Positions 28,799 to 39,977 of a stretch of DNA of 64,000 bases are shown piece after piece. A program made the position numbers and the translations under genes. Source of the stretch: Ehrlichia chaffeensis str. Arkansas (GTDB lineage Bacteria > Pseudomonadota > Alphaproteobacteria > Rickettsiales > Anaplasmataceae); assembly GCF_000013145.1 (NCBI RefSeq), contig NC_007799.1, forward strand, positions 744,001 to 808,000. The letters are read 5' to 3'. The first letter of the stretch is position 1. The number at the start of each line of letters is the position of its first letter. The notes under the pieces are model-generated. The model made no database searches, had not been told where the DNA came from, and saw only the letters and a list, made by a program, of their open reading frames with translations.

Positions 28799-29115
28799 AA
28801 TATATTCATTTCATTTACAACGTATACTCTTGCTATAGAAATTTACGCTTTATAATGCAAAACATATTTTTGAAACAATGTGTAATCTTAAAAACAGTTC
28901 AACATAACCACACAATATATGGTATTTGTTTCGCAGATCTTTGTGTATATGCCTTAACGGTCGCTTCTCATAAAAATACTAAAAACTCCTCAAATATATT
29001 TATTGCATTTAAAACATATACTCTTGCTATAGAAATTTATGTTTTATATGAAAGACATATTTTTGAAACAATGCGTAATCTTAAAAACAATTGAACACAA
29101 CCACACAATATATGA
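28727..29115 (+). repeat. Tandem duplication of about 194 bp including the 3' end of the small gene
   Basis: 28727-28920 and 28921-29115 are two copies of one unit. The first 69 bases (coding for GICFADLCVYALTV onward) are identical; the non-coding remainder differs at roughly a dozen sites. The frame through the second copy runs from an ATG at 28855 to 29094 (79 codons) but has no family support before the repeated piece, so I regard it as a by-product. The rest of the gap up to nrdB shows nothing else. Confidence 0.92.
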
Positions 29116-29380
29116 TTATTATTTAAACAATACAATTGATAAATAGCCCTTATTTGTATCTCTATCCATTACTTAGAAAGATATGATATTAAAGCATGCA
29201 TTACAATCATACTTATTATTCCTAAATTTTATATAGAATCCTTTTAATACAATACCAAGACCTCATATACAGAATCCCCTAAAGTTTGAATATAACAAAC
29301 TTATACATTATTTTTTACAGAAGTAAAAAAAGTCCAGATTACATTAATACAATTCTATATACCTTAAAATGACTTTAATA

Positions 29381-30355
29381 TCAATGATCTTCAAATGCTT
29401 CTTCCCATGTTCCTTCTGTAGCAGCACGAGCATATTCTGTAACTCTATTTTCAAAAAAATTAGTATGCTCTACCCCATTTAAAATTTCATCCAACCATAA
29501 TAAAGGGTTTTTATTTGTATCATATATAGGTTCTAGATTTAATTGCAATAATCTTCTATTTGCAATATACCTAATATATTCTTTAACTTCTTTAGAAGAC
29601 AAACCTTCAACATCTCCACAAGCAAATGCTAAGTTAATAAACTCATCTTCTAATGAAACAATTATTCTGCACGCTTCATATAATTCTTGTTTTAATGAAT
29701 CATCCCATATTTCATAGTTCTCTTGAATAAAAGTATTAAACAATCTGATTATTGATTCCGTATGTAATGTTTCATCTCTTACAGACCAAGCTATAATCTG
29801 TCCCATACCTTTCATTTTTCCAAAACGTTGAAAATTTAATAAGATTGCAAATGAAGCAAACAACTGCAACCCCTCTGTAAAAGCACCAAAAACTGCTAAA
29901 GTTTTTGCTACATGTCTTTTATCATTTTTCCTACATTCCTCAAACCTTTGCATGTAATCATATTTCTTCTTCATTACCTCAAATTTTAAAAATGCTTGGT
30001 ATTCAATTTCAGGCATTCCAATAGTATCCAGTAAATACGAATAAGCAGCTATATGTATAGTTTCCATATTTGAAAATGCAGAAAGCATCATACATACTTC
30101 TGTAGGTTTAAAAATATTTGAATAATGTTTCATGTAACAATTGTTCACTTCAATATCAGCCTGAGTAAAAAAACGAAAAATCTGAACTAAAAGATTTTTT
30201 TCTTTTTCCGAAAGCACTGTTTTCCAATCCTGAACATCATCTGCAAGTGGTACCTCTTCAGGTAACCAATGTATTCTTTGCTGACATAACCAAGCATCAT
30301 ATGCCCAAGGATAGTTAAATGGCTTATAAATTGGCCTAGAATCTAATAATGACAT
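29381..30355 (-). CDS. nrdB: Ribonucleoside-diphosphate reductase, beta subunit
   Basis: Makes and holds the radical that drives deoxyribonucleotide synthesis. 324 residues. Iron ligands are visible in QADIEVNN, METIHIAAY, FTEGLQLF and VRDETLHTE. The position corresponding to E. coli Y122 is tyrosine (ETIHIAAY), so this is a tyrosyl-radical class I enzyme rather than the Phe-type class Ic. Length is that of short bacterial R2 proteins. The alpha subunit gene is not in the window. Confidence 0.95.
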   Translation of the reverse strand: MSLLDSRPIYKPFNYPWAYDAWLCQQRIHWLPEEVPLADDVQDWKTVLSEKEKNLLVQIFRFFTQADIEVNNCYMKHYSNIFKPTEVCMMLSAFSNMETIHIAAYSYLLDTIGMPEIEYQAFLKFEVMKKKYDYMQRFEECRKNDKRHVAKTLAVFGAFTEGLQLFASFAILLNFQRFGKMKGMGQIIAWSVRDETLHTESIIRLFNTFIQENYEIWDDSLKQELYEACRIIVSLEDEFINLAFACGDVEGLSSKEVKEYIRYIANRRLLQLNLEPIYDTNKNPLLWLDEILNGVEHTNFFENRVTEYARAATEGTWEEAFEDH

Positions 30356-30548
30356 CTCTAAGTACTACTGAACAAAAAAACAACATGGATCACAAGCTAA
30401 ATCCAGGAAAACTATAACAACTATTTACCATAAAAATCAACTAAGATTTTTTTACTAAACATAATAAATACAACTATACAAAATATTATGTACTTATAAT
30501 CTTAATATACTTATATTATATTTTGACTAAAAATATTAAAAAAATAAT

Positions 30549-30577
30549 TTGCATATTAAATTATTTACAATTATACA
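30549..30577 (+). promoter_or_regulatory. Probable promoter of the 621-residue gene
   Basis: TTGCAT at 30549-30554, 17 bp spacer, TATACA at 30572-30577. Initiation near 30584 would leave only 10 nt before the ATG at 30594 and 25 nt before the in-frame ATG at 30609. Confidence 0.5.
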
Positions 30578-30593
30578 GTACTGATAAAATTGT

Positions 30594-32459
30594 ATGTGTA
30601 ATAATGCTATGCTAACAAAAGTTCAACAAAGAGCAGCAATAAATAACATAAATTTAAAGCAGTATATAAGGGACATCACATTAGAAAAGATTGATGAAGC
30701 TCTCATAGATATCAGCAATGTAATACCATTATGTATAGCACTCATGCTAGATATCACGCCAGATTTTACTTCCTTCAGAAACGAAGTAACATCTATGTTA
30801 GAAGAATATAAGGAATGGTTTATTGCAAACGGGGAAGCAAAAATGCCCCTAATTGATGATAGAACCTCAGACACTTTATGGAACAGTATAAAAGAAATAC
30901 ACACATTATACCACAAACACCAAATGTCAATTTCTAGCAACGATGGCATTAATATTCTAGATAGAATCGCATTTAACTCTGCTCACAACACGCAAGATAT
31001 TATAATAGATAATAAATTAAAGTATAAAATTCAATATATCATACTGTCATCATTCATTGATCAATGCTTTGATACTGATACTAACCCTACAACAATATAC
31101 AAAACGGAAATTCTACTGCTAACATCTGAAATTAGAAGTAAGATAACGAACAAATTAAAAACAACACTATTTCAGTATGTACAAAAAAAAGCTTTTTCCT
31201 CATATGCAGAACATTTACGAAATTTATATAATATACAAGCATCATATGTAATAGAAAAAAACATTGACTTATTAAGAACAGCCGAACAATTTATTGGGTT
31301 AAAATCAATTCATATTTTGAACCAAAGAACATTCCGTAAAATCAACCTTTTGCTAGACAGTGGATGCGAAATCAATGTTAAATGCGATATTCCAACATAC
31401 ACAGAGATATTTCTAGAAATAAGTGACATAACTATCTTCGGCACAGTATACGGCAGCATCTTCAATAAATATGGTAGCATTACTATTATTGATGCAAAAG
31501 AAGAATGTAGCAAAAATATATTATCTATATTCGGAACTGTAAGTATCAATGGAAAAATAATTAAGAACAACTTACCTGATATATTTACTATTCCAGCCAA
31601 TTTCTGCAGAAATATAAAACATAAAACCATAATAACTAGACAAACAGATCTCTGCCAAGCAGAAAAAGTAATAACATCATTTCATCCATGTGATGTTATC
31701 AATCAAAAAGATCCAAATGGAATACGTGCATTAAACATAGAACTATTCCACCCTAATTTTCAATACCACACCGTCATTGCATCCATAGGATGGCCTATCA
31801 ATAAACAAAACAATACCTCAACTGAAAATGCTGAATTGCTATTTCATAATATAATACATAATGCAAACCACTTAAACATAATAGACAACATCAGTAAAAA
31901 TCAGAGGCTACCAAATACTTTTTTTAATGATAGCATTCCTATGTTTATTCATAATATACGTATAACAAATAAACAATTAATCATTGAAAATTTAAGCAGT
32001 AATATAGCACTTTACTTAACATACATAACACACAGTGGTACAAATCTTACATCTAAATTTGGTGTTAATGAAGTAATAATACACAGTAAAGCTGTAGATT
32101 TTTCAATTTTAATACTTCATGATACAGATGTAACCGTATTTGGTAAATTTTGCGGCTTATTACATACAAACAAAGGTAATATTACAATTGTAGGACAAGT
32201 TAGAAAATCGAAAATTATATCAAACACTGGATTGATTAAAATAGAAAATAACTCTCTTAATGCTACAATTCCAATAGTAATAGATAGTTCTATAATCGCA
32301 CAATATGGTGCAGTAGAAATTACTGGGCAATGCTCCAATTCTTATATAGATAGTAATAAAGTAACTAGAAAATTACCAAACAATACCAGTACTCCACCTT
32401 CATATCTTACAAGACTTTCAGAAATATTTTCTGCACTTACAAGAACAATAGCAAGATAA
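30594..32459 (+). CDS. Large lineage-specific protein with beta-helix-like repeats
   Basis: 621 residues with no family I can name firmly. Residues 1-240 are predicted mostly helical and carry no signal peptide. From about 250 on, segments such as FGTVYGSIFNKYGSITIIDA, FGTVSINGKIIKN, TNKGNITIVGQV, SNTGLIKIEN and QYGAVEITGQC recur, resembling the G-x-I/V rungs of right-handed beta-helix proteins such as FapA (DUF342) or bactofilins. That likeness is by eye only. A start at the sixth codon (30609) fits the promoter spacing better. A 116-bp fragment of this gene recurs at 42028-42143. Divergent from nrdB. Confidence 0.75.
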   Translation: MCNNAMLTKVQQRAAINNINLKQYIRDITLEKIDEALIDISNVIPLCIALMLDITPDFTSFRNEVTSMLEEYKEWFIANGEAKMPLIDDRTSDTLWNSIKEIHTLYHKHQMSISSNDGINILDRIAFNSAHNTQDIIIDNKLKYKIQYIILSSFIDQCFDTDTNPTTIYKTEILLLTSEIRSKITNKLKTTLFQYVQKKAFSSYAEHLRNLYNIQASYVIEKNIDLLRTAEQFIGLKSIHILNQRTFRKINLLLDSGCEINVKCDIPTYTEIFLEISDITIFGTVYGSIFNKYGSITIIDAKEECSKNILSIFGTVSINGKIIKNNLPDIFTIPANFCRNIKHKTIITRQTDLCQAEKVITSFHPCDVINQKDPNGIRALNIELFHPNFQYHTVIASIGWPINKQNNTSTENAELLFHNIIHNANHLNIIDNISKNQRLPNTFFNDSIPMFIHNIRITNKQLIIENLSSNIALYLTYITHSGTNLTSKFGVNEVIIHSKAVDFSILILHDTDVTVFGKFCGLLHTNKGNITIVGQVRKSKIISNTGLIKIENNSLNATIPIVIDSSIIAQYGAVEITGQCSNSYIDSNKVTRKLPNNTSTPPSYLTRLSEIFSALTRTIAR

Positions 32460-32642
32460 TTATGACATTATCATAGTACAAACCATAATAAAAAGATTCT
32501 AATAAAAAAGTGTGTATCACTAAACACAGTAAAATTTCAGTATTAGCAAATATTTACTTCATATTTTACTATAATCTCTGTATATGTATTCAAGATAAAA
32601 CTTTATAACGCAGAGTTATAAAAAAATTCACTTGTTATTTTA

Positions 32643-34022
32643 TTATTTCTTATACCAATGCGTAGTTCCATCTTTATTGTCAGAAAGAACTATTCCACGA
32701 TTTAATAAAAGCTGACGTATATCATCTGCCCTTTTAAAATCATTATTGGCTCTCGCTTTTTTTCTTTCATCTATCAATTGACTTATTTCTTGATTATTAT
32801 CATCAATTTTAAACCAATCTTGCCAAGAATGCTGTAAGATACCTAAAAAATTTGCAGTCTTAATAAGAGTTTTCGTTAAAGATATCTTTTCTATCATATC
32901 AGCTGTTTTATTAATCTCTGTCACCATTTCATGCAACATTGAAATAGCTTTTGGAGTATTAATATCATCTTTTAAACAATCAATAACATGACTCGATAAC
33001 TCTACACTATCATCCAACGATAAATCAACATTTGTAGAACTCAAAGCAGTATACATACGATTAAGTGATTCTTGAGCACTAGCCACCATTTGACTATTCC
33101 AATCTAAAGGTTTTCTATAATGAGTACTCAATAACACATACCTTATCAATTCACCTGTAATCCCACTATTCAATAACTGCCTAACTGTTAAAACATTACC
33201 TAAAGATTTACTCATTTTCTCATCATTAACTGTGAGAAACCCATTATGTACCCAATATTTAGCATAACGGCTATCAGGAAAAGCACAACAACTCTGTGCT
33301 ATTTCATTTTCATGGTGAGGAAATTGTAAATCTGCTCCACCACCATGAATATCAAAATTTTCCTTTAAATAACGATAACTCATAGCTGAACATTCTATGT
33401 GCCATCCTGGTCTTCCTAACCCCCAAGGACTTGACCAGCAACTCATTAATTGATTATCTATTTCAGTTGCAGGCTTCCATAATACAAAATCCCCTGGATG
33501 CTTTTTACCTACCTCTATATCTATTCTACTACCATAAATAAGTTGTGAGATATTACGCCCAGATAACTGACCATAAGAAGAATAAGACTCTATATTAAAG
33601 AACACACTACCATTATATACATACGCATGACCAGAATCTACCAACTTCTGTATTAAACTTATTATAACATCTATGTTGTCAGTCGCTCTTGGCTCATAAG
33701 TAGGTTCCAAACAATTCAGCATTCTCATATCTTCATGAAACGCTTTTATATAAATTGCAGTAACATCATATATGCTTTGGTTAGTATTTTGTGCAACATT
33801 AATAATCTTATCATCAATATCAGTAATGTTTCTTACATACGTTACTTTAGGATATAGCAACTTCAATAACCTAAACAGCACATCATATATAACTACTGAC
33901 CTAGCATTTCCAATATGTGCAAAATCATAGACTGTAGGACCACAAACATAAACCCTTACATTATCAATGCTAAAAGGTACAAAAGGTTCTTTAATGCCAG
34001 TTAAAGTATTATATATGATCAT
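32643..34022 (-). CDS. cysS: Cysteinyl-tRNA synthetase
   Basis: Class I synthetase that charges tRNA-Cys. 459 residues. The zinc cysteine and HIGH-type motif lie in [16 protein letters not shown] (about 27-42), the other zinc ligands in WHIECSAMS and HHENEIAQS near 205-240, and the KMSKSLGN loop near 265. The C-terminal helical domain ends with DKDGTTHW-like residues ([11 protein letters not shown]). Its ATG overlaps the exoD stop by four bases, so it is the second gene of a two-gene operon. Confidence 0.97.
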
Positions 34023-34648
34023 GTAAATTTAGATAAAAAAGAAAACATACTTACAACAAGTTTGGGACCCAGAATAACTACCATAAGAGTAACAATAATA
34101 CCAAACAATGATACTATTACTCCAAGAATCACCATCACACCATCTTTATTAAGCATGCCCAAAGACATAATTGACACACCACCAGCTGGTATGAAATTCG
34201 TTAAAGGTAAAGGTATAGCTATTGATATAGCACATATAAGAGAAATAAAAGCTATAACTTTCTCTCCAAAACTATTAAATATAAATAATAAACGAGGCTT
34301 TGTAAGTTTTTCTGCTTTTCTTAATATAGGAGCAGTTTTTTCAATAATTAAAGCTAATGTTGTACGTTTGAAAGACTTTTTTTCTAACCATTTAGGCATC
34401 CAAGGAGCTTGCAACCCAAGCAACATTTGGAATGCAAACATTAATAAAGGTATTGAGAATATCGTTGTATATCCTGGAGGAACAGGTATAGGTATTGCAA
34501 GAGGTAAAGAAAATAATAACATCAATACTCCAAAACCACGAGCATGAAGTGCAGATTTTAACTCAAACAATGTAATTTTGTCTACATCAGCGTTACTTGT
34601 AACTTCTTCCAATAGATCTGAAACTGCTTTATTTTTTTCGTGCGACAT
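34019..34648 (-). CDS. ExoD-family membrane protein
   Basis: 209 residues of the exopolysaccharide-synthesis ExoD family (PF06055). A soluble N-terminus with [19 protein letters not shown] is followed by [26 protein letters not shown] and about five hydrophobic membrane segments. ExoD is named from Rhizobium, where loss lowers exopolysaccharide and alkaline tolerance; the molecular activity is unknown. Ehrlichia has no known exopolysaccharide, so the role here is open. It overlaps the start of cysS by ATGA, so translation is coupled. Confidence 0.85.
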
Positions 34649-35214
34649 ATATACAAACTCATTTCAAAAACTATATAACATACTTTTAAGAAAAATAACA
34701 CTGTATAATTAATAAAATTTACTATACATTTTTACTATCTACAAGTAGTAAAATATTATTTAACAACCAACACATCTAATTAATAATAAAAATCTATACA
34801 ACATTACTTTAGAAACAATATCTTAATATTTTTACTCGCCACAAATAAAACCACAACACCACCAAGAAATCAAGTCATAGTACTATTTTAAGTAATTTTC
34901 ATAAGTTAATATTCAACATAAAATTCTTAGTTATCAATTGACTATAATTTTATATAACTGATAGCATATTCTAGAAGTAAAAGATTGATAATATATTTAA
35001 TTTATTTTGATACACATATTATGTTATCTAGCACTAACCTACAATTCTTGTCCTAGTATGATATATCAATATCTTGTAAATAATATTCCATAGTATCCTA
35101 ATTCTTAAATTCAACAGTATCTTAAAAATTAATTGCATTATACTTTAAAGAAGTATAATAGTATTTTAACAAAAATAATTTACTATTATCATTGTCAACT
35201 ATCGCACTAAAAAA
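34649..35214. other. Divergent gap between exoD and gdh
   Basis: 566 bp of AT-rich sequence that must contain promoters for both directions. TTGCAT near 35133 and TATAAT near 35154 face gdh but are only about 15 bp apart, so this is a weak candidate. Nothing else seen. Confidence 0.45.
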
Positions 35215-38200
35215 ATGCTTAATAATTTTAATCAAAAAATTATTGATTCGGTTCTAGAATTAATAAAACAAGAAGACGACTGCTTATTTAAGAGCTTTGT
35301 TAAACAATTCTACAGTTTCTCTTATGATAGCGATATTACTTTAGATACTAACTTTTTTCTATTTATAGCACGTGATTTATATCAACTCATCAAGATCAAA
35401 CGACCCAGAGAAAGTAAAGTTAAAATATTCAACATAGAAGAACAAGATAATGAGACAATAAGCAACGTAACTATTATTGAAATAATAAATGATAACCTAC
35501 CATTTATAATTGATTCTATTATTATTGCAATAAAAAAACACAATGCATCAATATATCATTATACAAATGCCGTATTAAACATTGAACGAAAAGAACAACA
35601 TATACATGCAATCTCACCTGCACAGTCTTGTTTAAATGATGAAACAAGTGAATCAATAGTATATTTTATTATTAGCAATATTGACAAAGAATCCCATAAA
35701 TCCTTAAAACATGATATTGAAAAAAATTTACAATTAGTAGGCTATTGCGTTAATGACTGGAAATCAATGTTACATCATTTTGATTCAGCATTGAACGTTA
35801 TGAAAGATCTTTATGATAATTCTATAGAAGAAGAAATCACATTTTTAGAATGGTTAAGGAAAGATAACTTCATCTTTTTAGGGTATGAAGAATACATTGT
35901 AGACCAACACAAATTACTAATTAATACTAAAGCTAATCTTGGGTTACAAAAAACTAATACATCTGATGAATCTAGTAAAAATTTATCTAACTCTACAGAA
36001 CATGTATATATTATACAATCCAACATTTTATCTACAGTACATAGACATGAATACATGATTTGTGTCGGATTGAGGATATTCAATCAGGATAATATTTTGG
36101 TCAAAGAACATTGTTTTTATGGTTTCTTTGCGTCAATAATTTCATTTCAAGATGCAAACTCTATTCCATTGATTAGAAGCAAAATAAAAGCTGTAGAAAA
36201 GAGAGCAGGATTTACTAAAGGTGGGCATAGTAATAAGGCACTGATTGACATCTTACAAAGGTTATCTAGAGATGAATTATTTCAATTTTCTGAAGAAGAA
36301 CTATTCGAAATTTCAATCGGTATACTGTCTTTAGCTAATAACCCAAAAATTAAGCTTTTTATAATAAAAGGTCAGAGTCACAGCTTTGTAAACTGCATTA
36401 TTTTTATACCAAAAGCCTTAGCAAGTACTGAACTTGCAAATAAAATGAGCTATATATTAGAGCAGATGCTTACAGGTAAAGTTGTCAATAATCAATATAA
36501 CATGTTAAACGAATATAACTTAGTTAGATTACAATTTATACTCAAAGCACAAGATAAGTTATTTAGTGATTTTTCGGAATTAGAAATTGAAGAAAAGTTA
36601 ATCGCAGCATCTAGAAGATGGGAAGATAAACTACAAGATGTTATGTGCTGCAATTTAGGATCTATAAACCCATTTTTACAATATCTAACAGCATTTCCAC
36701 CAAGCTATCAAGAATATTTTAATCCAAAAAGCGCTTACCATGATATAATAAAATTAGAGCAAGTTTGTAAATACAATACTAGTGAAGCTGATCTTTACTT
36801 GATAAAAAATAGTGTTCACTATCAGTTAAAAATATATATACCTCAAGAAAGTAACCTTCAACTTTCAAAAATACTAAGTATAGTTAAAAAGATGGGAACA
36901 AATATAATCCTACACCACAGCTATACTATTACAGCAAAAATTACTGTATACCTACATCATTTTATACTGTCAAATACTAAACAATCTTTTGACCATAACA
37001 GTATCAAACAACAATTCGAAACTACAATTAAAAAAATATTTGCTAAAGAAATAGAAAATGATTACTTCAATAGCTTAGTCATATTAGCTAACTTACACTG
37101 GAAAGAAGTCATGCTAATAAGAGCACTAAGTAGATATTTAAAACAAGTATCATTTAATTATAGTCAAATTTACACTCAAAAAGTTGCCATAAAATATCCA
37201 AAAGTCTTGTTTAATTTTATAAAACTATTTGAGGCTAGATTTAATCCAGAAATGGCTAATGATCAAGAATCTCATGCTATAGAAAATAAAATTAATGAAC
37301 TGTTACTAGAAGTTACAGATGTAGTTCACGATCATATTCTACGGTCTATATATGCGCTAATCCTAGCGATTCTGCGTACAAATTATTATAAAGATAAAGA
37401 TTATTTATCTATAAAATTAGACTCAAGTAAAGTACCAAACATACCTTTACCATGCCCTTTTAGAGAAATATATGTATACTCTAACCTATTTGAAGGTATA
37501 CATTTACGAGGTGGGAAAGTAGCACGTGGAGGAATTAGATGGTCTGACAGAACTGAAGATTTTCGTACAGAAATATTAGGACTAATGAAAGCACAAATGA
37601 CAAAAAATTCTGTAATTGTGCCAGTAGGATCTAAAGGAGGATTCATCTTAAAACGTGCACCAAAAAATGCAGCTCTACTAAAAAGTACTGCTGTAGAGTG
37701 TTATAAAAACTTCTTAAGAGGTATATTAGACATTACCGATAACATTATTGATGACAAATATGTCACACCTAATGACATTATAAAATATGATGAATACGAT
37801 CCATATTTAGTAGTTGCAGCAGATAAAGGAACCGCCACATTTTCTGATTATGCAAATGAAATTTCTGAAGAATACAATTTTTGGCTAGGGGATGCCTTTG
37901 CATCTGGAGGATCAATAGGATTTGACCATAAAAAAATGGGTATTACAGCTAAAGGAGCTTGGGTAGGAGCTCAAAGGCATTTTTGGCTTATGGATAAAGA
38001 TATATATAACGAACCATTTACAGTGATTGGTATCGGGGATATGTCTGGAGATGTATTCGGGAATGGAATGTTATTATCTAATAAAATACATCTCATTGGA
38101 GCATTTAATCATAATCACATTTTTATTGACCCATCACCTGATCCAGAAAAAAGTTTTCTTGAACGCAAAAGGCTATTTAACTTAACTAGCTCTTCCTGGG

Positions 38201-39966
38201 AAGATTACGATAAATCATGCATCTCAAAAGGTGGAAAAATCTTTAACCGCAATTCTAAAATATTGGACTTAACCCCTGAAATAAAAGAATTATTTAATAT
38301 TAGTGAAGATCAAATTTTTCCCAATGAACTCATCAAACACTTATTAAAAGCAGAAGTTGATATGATATGGAATGGAGGGATAGGAACATATATCAAATCC
38401 TCACAAGAAAGCAACGCCGTAGTAGCAGACAAAACTAACGACGCACTAAGAATTAATGGCTCAGAAGTAAAAGCCGCAATGATAATAGAAGGTGGAAACT
38501 TGGGATGTACTCAACTTGGAAGAGTTGAATATGCACACAACGGAGGAAAGATCAACACTGATTTTACAGATAACTCTGGAGGAGTAATATGTTCTGACTT
38601 TGAAATCAATATAAAAATATGCCTAAGACTAGCAATGCAAAACAAGTACATTTCTTTAGCTGAACGTAATAAGATATTAGATGATATAATGCATGAAGTA
38701 CCATCAATAGTTTTAGAATCACACAATAAATTAGAAACAAAAGCTTTAATGTTAGAATGTATACAAGCAAAAAATAGAATAGAACAACATCATAGGCTAT
38801 TAAAATATTTAGAAAAAATTCAAGTACTAAACCGAGATATAGAATTTTTACCAAGTGATGAAGAAATCACAAAAATGAGTGCTGAAATGAAAGGGTTTAC
38901 CTGCCCTCAAATTGCAATATTGATAGCATATACCAGAACATTTATAAAAAACGAAATTATGCTTTCCAATATCTTTCACCATTCAAGCAATTTATCAAGT
39001 TTATATGAATCCCAATATCTGCTCTCCTACTTTCCTCAGTATATAAGAGATAACTTTGCACAGTATATAAGGCAACATCCTTTAAAAAAAGAGATATTAG
39101 CAACTTGTATAGTGAACGACATAGTAAACAGAATGGGATGCATTTTTGTCAATCACATTATCGAAAATATTGGAATTACCGTTGAAGATATAATTAAAAT
39201 ATACGTCATAACAACTCACATATATAACTTATATGAAATATGGAAAACACTAGATGAACTAGATAGTAAAGTTCACATTAACGTATATACTTCCTTAATT
39301 AGAGAAGTACAAAAATTCATAGGACAAGTTACTTTCTGGTTTCTTAGAAATTCTTCTAAAATTACAAATATAGACACAAAATTAGATGAGTTATCATCAC
39401 AAATATCATCACTTGAAGAAAACATAGAAAGTATTTTATGTAATGAATCTCTAGAAATATACAATAATACTTTATCCTCTTTAAGCGAGCATAATATTGA
39501 AGAATCAATTACAAAAAAAATCATAAAATTAAAATTTTTGACTGTTTCCCTTGATATAATACACCTAACAAATAGTTCAAATTTACCTTTATTAACTGTA
39601 GGAAAAATATACTTCCAGCTAAGATCATTATTAAACTTTAGCCGTATACGTGACCTTGCAGCACACATGGAATCAAACTCTTCATATTGGCAACGCATCG
39701 CTATTAGAAATCTACTTGATGACTTAAATGACTACCAGTTTATAATCACAGAAAGTATTTTAAAACAGGTAGAACCTACACTATCATTAGCAGTAAAATT
39801 GGATAAAGTACACAGCATAATTAATGACATAATTCAAAGTTGGTATATCAAAAATCAAGAAAAGCTGAACAGATATTATAATTTTTTAAATGAAATAAAC
39901 ACAACTCAACTTGATTTAAGTAAATTAATGCTTATAATAAAATCTCTTGATATGTTTATTAATTAA
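35215..39966 (+). CDS. gdhB: NAD-specific glutamate dehydrogenase, large type
   Basis: Oxidises glutamate to 2-oxoglutarate and ammonia, feeding the citrate cycle. At 1,583 residues it belongs to the 180-kDa class (PF05088) of proteobacteria. The long N-terminal regulatory part (about 1-720) is followed by the catalytic domain with KVARGGIRWSDR, TEDFRTEILGLMKAQMTKN, VPVGSKGGF near 800, the nucleotide-binding region with DMSGDVFGNGMLLS, and HNGGKINTDFTDNSGG near 1110. Host-derived glutamate and proline are thought to be key carbon sources in Ehrlichia, which fits. It leads a tight run with tatB (11 bp gap) and pleD. A copy of its first 93 codons lies upstream of rpoD. Confidence 0.96.
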   Translation: MLNNFNQKIIDSVLELIKQEDDCLFKSFVKQFYSFSYDSDITLDTNFFLFIARDLYQLIKIKRPRESKVKIFNIEEQDNETISNVTIIEIINDNLPFIIDSIIIAIKKHNASIYHYTNAVLNIERKEQHIHAISPAQSCLNDETSESIVYFIISNIDKESHKSLKHDIEKNLQLVGYCVNDWKSMLHHFDSALNVMKDLYDNSIEEEITFLEWLRKDNFIFLGYEEYIVDQHKLLINTKANLGLQKTNTSDESSKNLSNSTEHVYIIQSNILSTVHRHEYMICVGLRIFNQDNILVKEHCFYGFFASIISFQDANSIPLIRSKIKAVEKRAGFTKGGHSNKALIDILQRLSRDELFQFSEEELFEISIGILSLANNPKIKLFIIKGQSHSFVNCIIFIPKALASTELANKMSYILEQMLTGKVVNNQYNMLNEYNLVRLQFILKAQDKLFSDFSELEIEEKLIAASRRWEDKLQDVMCCNLGSINPFLQYLTAFPPSYQEYFNPKSAYHDIIKLEQVCKYNTSEADLYLIKNSVHYQLKIYIPQESNLQLSKILSIVKKMGTNIILHHSYTITAKITVYLHHFILSNTKQSFDHNSIKQQFETTIKKIFAKEIENDYFNSLVILANLHWKEVMLIRALSRYLKQVSFNYSQIYTQKVAIKYPKVLFNFIKLFEARFNPEMANDQESHAIENKINELLLEVTDVVHDHILRSIYALILAILRTNYYKDKDYLSIKLDSSKVPNIPLPCPFREIYVYSNLFEGIHLRGGKVARGGIRWSDRTEDFRTEILGLMKAQMTKNSVIVPVGSKGGFILKRAPKNAALLKSTAVECYKNFLRGILDITDNIIDDKYVTPNDIIKYDEYDPYLVVAADKGTATFSDYANEISEEYNFWLGDAFASGGSIGFDHKKMGITAKGAWVGAQRHFWLMDKDIYNEPFTVIGIGDMSGDVFGNGMLLSNKIHLIGAFNHNHIFIDPSPDPEKSFLERKRLFNLTSSSWEDYDKSCISKGGKIFNRNSKILDLTPEIKELFNISEDQIFPNELIKHLLKAEVDMIWNGGIGTYIKSSQESNAVVADKTNDALRINGSEVKAAMIIEGGNLGCTQLGRVEYAHNGGKINTDFTDNSGGVICSDFEINIKICLRLAMQNKYISLAERNKILDDIMHEVPSIVLESHNKLETKALMLECIQAKNRIEQHHRLLKYLEKIQVLNRDIEFLPSDEEITKMSAEMKGFTCPQIAILIAYTRTFIKNEIMLSNIFHHSSNLSSLYESQYLLSYFPQYIRDNFAQYIRQHPLKKEILATCIVNDIVNRMGCIFVNHIIENIGITVEDIIKIYVITTHIYNLYEIWKTLDELDSKVHINVYTSLIREVQKFIGQVTFWFLRNSSKITNIDTKLDELSSQISSLEENIESILCNESLEIYNNTLSSLSEHNIEESITKKIIKLKFLTVSLDIIHLTNSSNLPLLTVGKIYFQLRSLLNFSRIRDLAAHMESNSSYWQRIAIRNLLDDLNDYQFIITESILKQVEPTLSLAVKLDKVHSIINDIIQSWYIKNQEKLNRYYNFLNEINTTQLDLSKLMLIIKSLDMFIN

Positions 39967-39977
39967 AACAATTCCAA

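Noticed and set aside
28855-29094. 79-codon open frame after the DUF2610-like gene
   Set aside because: It exists only because the tail of the gene is duplicated. The part before the duplicate has no family resemblance and no ribosome site.
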